Origin: Elgaria multicarinata webbii
Taxonomy: Eukaryota > Chordata > Lepidosauria > Squamata > Anguidae
Assembly: GCF_023053635.1 (NCBI RefSeq)
Contig: NC_086175.1
Span: 124,514,240 to 124,578,239 of the forward strand
DNA length: 64,000 bases
Direction of reading: 5' to 3'
This document shows positions 21,501-33,500 of this stretch, in pieces. Under the pieces are notes generated by a model. That model ran no database searches, was not told the DNA's origin, and worked only from the letters and a program-made list of their open reading frames with translations. Position 1 is the first letter of the stretch. Every line of letters begins with the position of its first letter. Made by a program: the position numbers and the translations under genes.

Positions 21501-24500
21501 TCCCTTTAAAATAATAATAATCCTGAACAAATAAAAAAGCATCCTGTGCCCGAAACTGATTTTATTTCACTTTTTTTTGGGTGTGTGTGTGTAAAACTTA
21601 CTTATTCTCATCAAGCTGCAGCAGTCTGTCATGAAAATCAGCCCCTGCTTCTGTGAAATTAGTCACAGCAGAAAAGAGAGGATCTGTAAATACAGAGTTA
21701 CACTGTCAGTAGCTGAACAAGAAACAGCATGTCACAGGCCACACTTTACATAGAAAAGGTTGCCGGCTCAATCACGGGCATCTCCAGCTTTTAAAAAGAC
21801 CGGGCAGGGCTGGTGATAGAAAGAAAAAAAACCCTCTCTGCTTAAGACCTAGGGTGTCTCTATTTGAAAGGGGGGAAATCCTGAACCCTTACCAGGTTTC
21901 TTTTCCTCAGGTCTTTCCACATTCACTATGGGCTTCTTTAGACAGAGCCCATGTCTGCAGCTGGGAGGGAGCAGTGAGGAGTAGCTGGGAAGTGGGGGAG
22001 TCCAATGGACTCCCAGTTGGCCTCGGGCTCAGCTTTTCTGGGCTCCCATGGAAAAGACAGAAAGGTATGATACTGAACGATAAAATACTAGCGCACAGAT
22101 GTTCTCTGCCCAAGTCAAGCTAGTTTTAAATACTGCATTATCTCGGGGGGGGGGGGATTTAAAAGTGAGATTACTGGGGGAAGGCATGGGAGACATCCTG
22201 GAGGCTGACAGAGGTGGAGGAAGAGTCATTTGATTGCTCCTGTTATTATAACTGAGAGTCTGAAATCCTTTCCAATCTACTACAAATCATCCGCAGATCT
22301 ATTAGTAGATCAAGACAGAAGCATCATGCCTGGATACAGCTCCAGCTGGGAGACCCTCTATCAACTGTCACTGGAAAAGGAACCAGCAGCCCTTTCACTG
22401 TACCCATGACCTGCTGGACCTCTGCAACTAAATATCTAGTGCCTGAATCTGCTTTTTTCCTCCTCCCTCCCAATCCCCTTTCCTTTTGCATCATGACTTT
22501 TAGATTGAAGGCCTGCGGGCAAAGACGTATTCCTTACCTTTGTAAGCCACCTGGAGAACATTTTTGCCCAAAGGGTGGGATTAAAAATGCCATAAAAATG
22601 CCATAAGTAAGATCTACCTTCTAAGCATCCCCAATATGAAGCAAAATGATATGGATTTAAAAGGTCATTCGAGTTACGCTCACCAAAGGATACCCCGTAC
22701 ATCTCGAGTTGTGCTTTGTGTTCCTTGGCCAAGGCGTAGATCCCGTCGGCGTAGGTCTTTAAAGCTTCCGCGTAATCTTGACAATGGAGTGGAAGCACCG
22801 GGGCGTCAGCCAGTTCATAGACCAAGGCGGCCCGCAGCTGGGCCACGGCAAGCTGTTTCCTGAAAGCAGGGTCGTAAAACCGCTCAACCAATTCAAAGGT
22901 CTCGTACGTGGTGTGGTAAACGGGATAGTTACTGAATTTGTCTGCTTTCTGTTGGGGAGATCAAAGAAATGGGGTCAAACGGCTTCAGCACTTGCATCAG
23001 GCAGGAAAGGTGGAAACTATGACTATACTCAGTGTTGCATCTCTTCTGTACTAAAATGTTGTTGTTTTTTTAAAAAAAAATCCTCACCAAATTCTGGAAA
23101 AGCCAAGAGCTGTGAGTTCTGCCAACTATGCAAATTGTTGTCTCCCTTATGGCCATGGGTTAAGAAGCCTTTTGGATCAGGTTCCTGAGCTACTTGAGCT
23201 GCTGGTTGGAGGAGGAAACCCCAGGCCGTTGCAGCCAGGAGTTGGCCACAACAACCCAAGATCCTCCTGGCCTAGGAAGTCATGTGATGCTGGAAGGCCC
23301 ATCAGTTGCTACACAAAGCCCTGGCGCCTTTCTTCCTATCCCAGAATTCCAAGCAGCCATTGTGTTTAGTTCCACATCCTTGTCAACATTTCATACGAGG
23401 AGTTATTTTGCTGTAGTAGTGGATTCGCTGTGTCAGCAGTGGGTTGGACTAGATGACCTTGGAGGCTCCTACGAACTCAAAGATTTTGTACATCAGTATT
23501 CTATGCCACAGACCCCTTATCCAGTTCTCTGTCAATGGAATAATTGTTGTTTCCAATTTTTTTGCTCCTAATATATGCACTGCTACTAGCATATTCCCTA
23601 TCACTTTATGTAATTTATTTGGGAGGGATTATCCCATTCAGTATGATTGTGGATTCTGTTAGCATTTTATATCTTGTAATTTTCTTTACTGTGTTAATTG
23701 TACTATTCAGCTTCCTCTTGAACCAGGGCTTCTAAAGTTCGGTCTACATCTGCAGCAAAATGAGGTGGTAGAAAGTTGAGGAGATGAAACAGATTGTATT
23801 GCTTCAGATGGCAAGTGTGGGATACCATTTTTAATATTCCCACACATTTAAAAAAGAAAAGAAAAAAAATCATCCTACAAGTTAAAATAAAATACGATCT
23901 AGCACAGAGGGAGAAAGATACATGCTCTGAATCTGTTCCACAGTGAGCTAGTTTTCTACTTGCAAAGAGGGCTGCATCATCATCATCATCATTATTAATG
24001 TAGGGCAATATGAGAAAAATGAGATCCCCTTACCTGCAGTCCGAAGTGGTACATTCCATTCTTCTCCCTCAAGACTTTACCATCTCATCTGCAACTTCTC
24101 CTTCTGTGTTCAGATTCCTACTCAGCAGAACCTCCCCTCAAAACATAAGCCATGGTGGTGGCGGGGTTTATATTAGGGCTGTGCTCCGCTCGGATAGGCG
24201 AATCCGGAGCGGAGCGACCCAATTCGCCTCTGCTAAAGGCGGAGGCGGATCGGGGGAGCTGCAGATCGAGGCAAAGCGGTTCGCCTCGATCCAGAGCTCC
24301 GGGCGCAGTTAAGCGGGGGGGGGGGGAGGGGGGGCTTACCTGGCGTCACCAGCTTCAACTGGTCTTCCGGTTTGAGCCTGCGGCGTCAATTGAAGCCGGT
24401 GATGGAGGCAGGTAAGTGGGGGGGGGAGGGGGGCTTACCTGGATCTGCCGGCACAGTCCGTGCAGAGGTGGACGGCAGAGCCAGGGGAGGGGGGCTTATT

Positions 24501-25336
24501 CGGCCTACATTTTGCCCCCCTTCCCCACTTACCTGCCTCTGCCGCCCACTGTGCAGGCAAGTAAGTAAGAATTGGGGGGGGGCAAAATGTCGATCCACCC
24601 CTCTGGATCTCGCTCCGTGGAGTGGAGCAGGGGAAGGGTGGATCGGTGCGATCCAAAAGTTGCAGATCAGGCCACGAAGCGGTTCCAGGGGTCCGTGCAC
24701 AGCCCTAGTGTATATGTGATTCCAGTCAGGAAGCAAGGAAGGGGCAAAGGGTTAAAGCTCCCATTACCCCATGCCACACCCCCAACCTAGTTTGTGCTGT
24801 CCCATGCCGGTGATTTCAGAAAGAAGCTGGCAAATTATGTGACCAAAGGCATGTCTAGTTTGGTCCTTAGAGGCCTGGAGTTTTTCTGTTGGGAGGGGGT
24901 GTCCCTGAGAGGAGTCGTTTCATTTCTCAGGTTAAGATTCATTTCCCTGGTTAATGTTCATTTCTCCAGTTAAATTTCATTTCTTCAGGGCTGAAACAGT
25001 ATTTTCTGTTTTGGGAAAACTGGGTATAAAAAGACAGGAGAGAGAGCTAGAATGGATCAGAGCAGGAGGAAAGAGCAGTCTGGCGAAATAAGTGCAGCTA
25101 GGGTAAAAGAATTTGCATTTTTGCAACTTTTATTTTCTTTTAATCCCTTTGTATCACTCAGCTCTATTGAATAAATACCTTTATTTTTAATTTGGTTGAT
25201 TTAATTTTCTAGTAAACTGCTGTGTTAAGACACAAGTGTCCGGAGTTTCACTCACCCCATGTCTACAGCCTAAACCCTACATTATTGGGAAGGGGGAGGT
25301 AAAAAGAAGGAAGGCGGGACTCTTAAGGAGGTAAGA

Positions 25337-25382
<46 letters not shown>

Positions 25383-28300
25383 TTATTTATTTATATAGCA
25401 CCATCAGTGTACATGGTGCTGTACAGAGTAAAACAGTAAATAGCAAGACCCTGCCGCATAGGCTTACAATCTATCCTTAAGGAGTCGCTCGGGGGTCCAG
25501 GACATGGAAGGAACCTTGACAAACCCCCATTTCCATGGAGTATTCCTAGAGCTCCAAAAATAAGCCCACAAATGGTGGTGTCAACTTTCAGACAAGCTGG
25601 TCAGCTTACCCTATTCTTAGTGTACCGTGCTCTGCCCGACACAATCCCCAACCGCTGGAAATAGGCTTCAAAATCACTGCCAGATCCAAGTTTGTTTATC
25701 CTGCCCAGAGGGGGAATAAAAAGATGCCACAGTCAGACCTCCTGCAATGCCATAGCTGAAAAACTTCGGAGCACAGGGTTAAGGATGAAGGCGTTTTCCT
25801 TTGCAAGCATGAAGACTGCTTGGATTAGGGCTGAAACGGGCTCCGTGCATAACGCTTGCGAGATCTGTCAGACAGATAAAATGCAAGAGGGGCTGTATTC
25901 AGTGGTGTAGGAGTAGATTTTGAAATGCAGGCGCTCATCATGACGGTCACAATAGCCACGCCCCCCAGGAGAGTCCAAAAATGCAGACAGCTGTGTTGAT
26001 CCATATCAGCAAACCCAGAACACAGGCCGAAACGCATCGGGCTTTGAAATAAAGTATTTTAAGCATCCTGAGAACCTGTTTCTCCCCCTTTCTTCTGTCA
26101 ATCCTACATATGCAAATGATCAAATGTCAGAGTCATGCGTGTACGTACTAGACACAACGAGATCCTACCTGGGCAGATGCTTACTTTCTGGGGAGGGGTC
26201 CTTCTCAAGCCAGCTCTCATAGAGAGATTTGCTTCCGTACCCTTCATCGGGACTTGGGATCTAGTGAGGGAAAATAACGGCTTTTATTATTTATTATTTA
26301 TTTATTTAAAGCATTTTTATAGCGCCACCTCACCATTTCTGGCATCGATGCACTTTACAATAACATCTAAAACAATTCCATTAAAACCCTCAACCCACAT
26401 TAAGACAATTCCATTAAAAACCCTCACCCTCAAACGATTAAAAGCCCTCAACCCAATTTAAACCACCCCCTCCCCAAACTCTTGCGGAAATAAAAACACC
26501 TTACAAAGGCGTTTGAAGCAGTTGAAAGTGGGAGCCTGTCTAATCTCCAGTGGCACATTGTTCCATAACCGGGGGCCAGCCACTGAAAAAGCCCTGGCCC
26601 CCCACACATTCCAATTTGTAGCGGGGGACCATCAGGGCACCCTGCTCCTGAGAGCGAGTCTGCCAATGGTGAGAAAAAATAGCCAAAGGCAAGGGTGGAA
26701 CCGAGTAATCTTCTACAATAATATTATTAGTAAAAGTTTTATTAAAGTGCCAGGTGCCTACGCGTTTCGAACGCGGTTGCGTTCTTCCTCAGGGCTTTAT
26801 AATGTTAGTGCAGTTGTCTGCAGAAGCTGCTAGGCTAGCATGATACAGGAAGAAGTGAGATATATAGGGAAAAGAGATATATAGCTAACTTCTTCCTGTG
26901 TCATGCTAGCCTAGCAACTTCTGCAGACAACTGCACTAACGTTATAAAGCCTTGAGGAAGAACGCAACCGCGTTCGAAACGCGTAGGCACCTGGCACTTT
27001 AATAAAACTTTTACTAATAATATTATTGTAGAAGATTACTTGGTTCCACCCTCGCCTTTGGCTATTTTTTACTCCCCTACGAGGTTTTCCTTGCTTTCGC
27101 CAATGGTGGGACACAGGAGAAAGGCGAGTGCTCAGGTATCCAGGACCCAAGCAATGCAGGGCTTTATACATGGTCAACAAGACCTTGTAGCGCACCTTAG
27201 CAGCCACCAGCAACTAATGAAAGTGAGGCAGGTGGCTACCAGGAAGAGGGCCTTCTCTGCTGTGGCACCCCGGCTGTGGAATGAGCTCCCTAAGGAGGTT
27301 CACTTGGCACCTACATTATATGCCTTTAGACACCAGGTGAAGACCGTTTTATTCTCCCAACATTTTAACAGTCTATAAATAAATTTTAACTCGGTGTTTT
27401 AAATTTGTAATTTTGCATTGCTGCTGTTTTGATCTGGTTGAGCTTTTATATTGTATTTTATATTATGGTTTTATACTGTTGTTTTTATACCTTGAATGGT
27501 TTTAATTTTCATGAACCGCCCAGAGAGCTCCGGCTATTGGGCGGTATAGAAATGTAATAAATAAGTAAATAAATAAGATTCTAGGACAGCCTTCCTCAAC
27601 CTGGGACGCTCCAGATGTGTTGGACTGCATCTCCCAGAATGCCCCAGCCAGCTGGCTGGGGCGTTCTGGGAGATGCAGTCCAACACATCTGGAGCGCCCC
27701 AGGTTGAGGAAGGCTGTTCTAGGAGGATCCTCAACATGCAGTCGCTCACAGAGGCAAGACCAACGCTCGCACCTACCTTTGCAATCATAGGGTCTAGAAG
27801 TTGGAATTAAAAGCTGACATCTTCAAGGAGCTTTTCTCTGCACTTGAAAGGAATCACCAAACCCGTGGGGGCAAGGGAAGGCCAGGAGGAAGAAGAGGAA
27901 GAGCAGGAGGAGGAGGAAGAAGAAGAAGAAGAGGAGCCAGATTAAACTTGACTACTTGTACCTCTTTTGTCAGATTATATACCAGTTGATTGAGGAGCGG
28001 CGTGCAGTCAACTCTTAAGGTGTGGTTGCCTGAAAATCAAAACACAGGTAAGGATTTGCTTTCTCTTAGTAATAAAGGGCCTCTCTTTTAAGTGTTAACA
28101 CACGTCAATTTACAAGGAAGTCACGGGAAGCCTCCTACCAGGTCAGACGATTTGACAGTGGAGGCTGGTGGCTCCAATGTCAGTGGGGTGATGAATCCGC
28201 TCCAGGTTTCAGTCAGAACTCTAAAGGAGCTACCCAAGCTCTGCACCTTGGACAACTCCTTTAGCATTCTGACCGATTCTGATTGGAACCTGGAGCAGAT

Positions 28301-30499
28301 TCACCGCCTCACTGGCATTGGAGCCACCAGCTTCCACTGCTATTTGCCCTTTGAACCCAGTAGCGTCTATTCCAGGGTTTGGAAACCTCAAGCTCAGGGG
28401 CCAAATTCGGCTCTCTGGGGTTACCCAGCTGGCCACACCCCTTCCACCATCTCCACCCCTTTCTCCCTGAGATGAAGCCAAGAGTGAAGACGGAAGAGCT
28501 GGACTCTGCTGGTCCTAAGGCAGGAAAAGGCCCTGCTCCACCCAGGAAGGGGGCACTGGGGAGGGCCCGGGCGGCCACCATTAACACGTAAGGGGGAAAT
28601 ACAGACTGTCCAGAGGCTCTGGAAATGGCGCTCCCTCCCCATCCTGCTCCAACGGGGGCCTTAAAGGCCCCATGAATGCAAGGATAAACTCTCCCCTTGC
28701 TTTAATAGGGCCTTTAAGCGCCACCCATTGTCACGGGGGGGGGGGAGAGGAGGGAGCGCCATTTCCGGAACCTTCCGGAATGTGCACATTTCCCCTTGCT
28801 GCGCTAACGATGGCCGCCATTAACACAAGTGGGTGAGGGGGGAGGGTGCAATGCCGGAAGCCAGGGCGGGCATTTGCCAAGCACTTGCAAGGGGCTCACA
28901 TGCGCTCGGGAGCAGGTCCACCCTTGGGGCAAGCAGATCCGACTGGGTCGGTGAGGGCCGGATGCCATCACAGACTCCGTCGGATGCTCACAGCATCCCT
29001 AGTTGAGGTACGTGACATGTTCCATATATACCCCTTCATCGTGCCAAGGGCCCACCCACACCCAGTAGGGACTGAGTGCCCTGGATTTGCTCTTCTTCTT
29101 TCCTGGAGCAACCTGCTTGTTCACCTGCCTCCTCCTCTGGCCCAGAGAACAAATGTGGTGAGAAGGAGGAGCTCTAAATCCCACCTACGCTATTCTGATA
29201 AATAACAACAACAACAACAATGCTACAGCCTACTTTGCTCCCTGGCTCATAGAATCATAGAATAGTAGAGTTGGAAGGGGGCTATAAAGCCATTGAGTCC
29301 AACCCCCTGCTCAGTGCAGGAATCCACCTTAAAGCATCCCTGACAGATGCTTGTCCAGCTGCCTCTTGAAGGCCTCTAGGGTGGGAGAGGCCACAACCTC
29401 CCTAGGTCACTGGTTCCATTGTCGTACTGCTCTAACAGTCAGGACGTTTTTCCTGGTGCCCAGCTGGAATCTGGCTTCCTGTAACTTGAGCCCGTTATTC
29501 CATGTCCTGCACTCTGGGAGGGTCGAGAAGAGATCCTGGCCCTCCTCTGTGTGGTACAAGTATTTAAAGAGTGCTGTCATGTCACCCCTCAGTCTTCTCT
29601 TCTCCAGGCTAAACAGGCCCAGTTCTTTCAGTCTCTCTTAACAGGGCTTTGTTTCCAGGCAAGCAAGTGGTAGCAATACGGAGAAAGAAGAGGAAGAGCA
29701 ATAGCAGCTGGTGACCATGGCGATGAGAAGGCAGGCTCACTGAAGGAGGGATCCATTGAGGGTGTCAGGCCCAGGGGGCTACCAAAACCTGGAGCCGACA
29801 CTGCTCCACCTGACACTGCTTATGTCTGGTACTTATTCCTGGTAAATCATGTTTCTGATTCTTGCCTTGGGAACGGTGGGCAACAACAGCTGAAGGGATC
29901 CAGGTTGGGGAATGCTGGTCTAGAAAATGGCCCACTCCCACCTGGATGTCTTTGAAAGCAAAGGTGTTGCCATATTATCTCATGCTACAGCAACAGGACT
30001 CCAGATTAGCCTCCCCTGAAGGGCATGTCAGGAACAGACACGCAACAGCAAGCGAAAACCTGGCTTTTTCAGAGCTATTAAATGCAATGACATACCTCAC
30101 ACCGGCTGCTCTCCTGCCAACTTAGCCTGGAGGCAGAATATCTCTGCAGGAACAGGTATTATCTCCTCCCTGACTTTGGAGAATACTGAAGTTGAATTTT
30201 GAGTCGTCGTTCCTCCCCTCCCCCTCCCCCCCCCATTCCCTTCACTATTTTTCCATGACTGGGAAATTTGTGGAAAATCTCAAGGCAAGTCAATACATGT
30301 GACTGTTGACAGCGTTCTTCTGAACAGAAAGACAGTGAAATTTACGGTCTATTCCTATCAGACTATGTAAATGCACCCCATGGGCAAAAAAAAGAAAAGA
30401 AATTTAGAAATTGCAGGCACTGCTGGGTAATACAGGCACACAATCAAGAGGTGTGAACTGCCCAGAGAGCTCCGGCTATTGGGCGGTATAGAAATGTAA

Positions 30500-30538
<39 letters not shown>

Positions 30539-33500
30539 GGTTGGATCCAGGATCCACCTTCAGTGAGAGAAAGTGACTTTCCATGAGAGGAAGCACTCTG
30601 CTCACGTAAGGTTCCTGCACCTGAATTTAGGGGATCCCCCCTTCATCCACTCCACAGTTCACCCCACCCAGTTTTGAGTTGTCTGCCTATCCATGCATAC
30701 CAGCATAAGCCTGCAGCCAGACAGAAGGTTCCTAGTGCTACCAATCTGAAGGCACTGGATAGTGGTTCCATCTTTTCCTCCTTAATGGAATTTCTGCCTT
30801 AAGGGAAAAGAGGGACGAAGCTGTATATAAGAAAACATGGGAGGGTCATGAGTAGTAGACATTCGGACCCCTATAATCCTCCACAAACCATAAAAGCACA
30901 GTCAAGAAGCATCCTATGTCATACTAACATGTTGGGGGGAAAAAAGGTGAACCCATTCTCGTTCAGTTTACAAAAGCTTCACTACCTGCTCACCTAGGGG
31001 CAACTCTTAATTGCCACAGGTGAGTAGGTGAGGGATGCCAACAGGCCTGCACAAGTCGTTTTGTAACGTGAGCAAAGAGAGGGGATGGATGTTTCATTTG
31101 AACTGCCTGAGCATCAGGAGCGGGGGGTGGGTGGGGGCACGCCGAAGGTCAAATTGAAACCTGAAGTCTAGCTTGCAACTGTTTGGAACATGGCAAAAGG
31201 ACATTCACCTTCTATAGAAGAATCCGTGTTGATGTAAGCCACAGCCCTGGCCTGCAGGGTTTTGGCATTCTCCTGAAATTGCAAGGAGATACAAGCATTA
31301 CCAAGTTGATGACAATAGAACTTCGGCAATTGGACAGTACAGAAAAATAATAAATATATAAATAACTAGGTTGCCTCCATTAACGAAATGCCCAGCCGAT
31401 GAAACAGAAGACCAACTGCATTCATATATCTGGGACCGTGTTATGTGATATGCGTCTGCATCTATTTTTACCAAAGAAACCTTTAAGACACCACAGGCTT
31501 CCCTTTTGTTTTTCTCTGCTGGCATCTCCCAATATGGTCTGCTAGTGTAAGCCACCAGACCTATTATTATTATCATCATCATCATCATCATTATCATTTA
31601 TATACTGCCCCATAGCCAAAGCTCTCTGGGCAGTTTACAAAGATTAAAACATGGAACGTTAAAAACAAGTATACAAAATTTTAAACCATAAAAAGCATAA
31701 AAACAGATTACATACAATATCCATCTACTGTGAGTCAGTTAAAAACTCAACATATGCTGTTAAAGGCCTGGGAGAAGAGAAAAGGCTTGACCTGGCGCCA
31801 AAAAGATAACAATGTTGGTGCCAGGCGAGCCTCATCCGGGAGTTCATTCCATAATTGAGGGGCCACCACTGAAAAGGCCCTCTCCCTTGTTGCCATCCTC
31901 TGAGCATTCCAGTGGTGGGCGAGGCCCAGAGACAAAGGGGCAGGGCCAAAGAAAAAGGGGTGGGGCTAAAAAAGCTTCAGGCTCTTACTGCCAGTCACTA
32001 AGCCTTTGGAGAGGCATGTCAGCCCTTTAGAACGGGGAACAAAAAACTACCAATAGGTGATCAGGGAGAAGGGGGCGTGGCTTAAGGAGGTGTGGGCATT
32101 TGGGGATCATCATAGGGCCAGATTGGGACCCTGGGCCTGAGGTTCTGCACGCCTACTATATAGGCTCAGTCGCTTACCTCTGCCCATTCAGTGGAACCTA
32201 ATAAGCCAAATTCTTCTGCATCCCAGCTGGCAAAAATGATAGTTCTCCTCGGCCTCCAACCTGCAGAAAGTTATGCAGAAAATGTTTTATTTTCTCTCTG
32301 GATGATTGACAGTGGAAGCCGCTATGTGTCTATTCACAAGTAAGTCCCACTGAGTTCAATGGGCCTTACTGCCGGGCAAGTGGGCCCAGGATTGCAACTT
32401 GAGTTATTTAAACATGAAAGGGAAACAATCCTTTATAAGGCTACCAGGACCATTTCAGTGCCTACCCTCGGAAATGATAGAGCAACTGATCTCTGAAGAA
32501 AAGTTACAATGTCTGGGATCGTTTACCTTGGGGGTAAAAGGCGGGTCAGGGGAGACATGATAGAGGTGTACAAAGCATGGTGTGGAGAAAGTGGATAGGG
32601 AGAGATTTTTCTCCCTCTTGCAGAACGCTAGAACCCGGGATCATTCCATTAAGCTGACTGGTGGGAAACTCAGGACAGATCAAAGGAAGGACTTCTTCAC
32701 ACAGTGCACAAACTATGGAATTCACTGCCATAAGATGTAGTGATGGCCACCACTTTGGATGGCTTTTAAAAGGGGGTTGCATCAACTCCTGGAGGAGAAG
32801 GCTATCAATGGCTACTAGTCCTGATGGCTATATGCCACCTCCATTATCAGAAGTAATGCTGGACTAGATAGACCTTTGGTCTGATTCAGCACAGTTCTTT
32901 GCATGCTCTCAGATACAGTGGGCTCTGGTTGGTTTTGAGGAACAAATCCCATTGAACTCAAAGGGATGCTTCTGAGTAGATGTACATAGGATTTCATTGT
33001 AATAACTGGACCTGAAAACATATCCATAGCCAGTGCAACCAATGCAACACCAGTCTGCCTAGTGGCCTTGTTTTAATGAGAAAACACAGCTTTTTTGCTA
33101 CCAAATTTCAACAACAATTTTAGCTTCCTGAAAATTCAGCAAAGAGGGGTGCAGCCCTGGGGATTCCGGAGGCGGAGGAGGCCTTGGTGGGTTCCTTTGT
33201 GGGGAGAAATTGGCTTCTGACATTGCCCACCCCTGTTCTAATGACTGAGGCATGTTCAAACAATCATCTCTCAAATAAACAAGCATATGCCCCCTTCGTC
33301 CCGTTCACTCTTTGGGATGTGAGCAATCAAACTAGGAAGCCCCTAATTAATCATAATTTCCCATTTCATCCAACCCAGGAAACTATGGTTACCAGTTTTG
33401 GAACAAGCCATGATATTAAACCATGGTTTGAAGTTGGTGTGAAATCCTGGTTTGTTCCAAAGTTGGTAGCCACAGTTCTTCGATTCAGTACGAAACAGGG

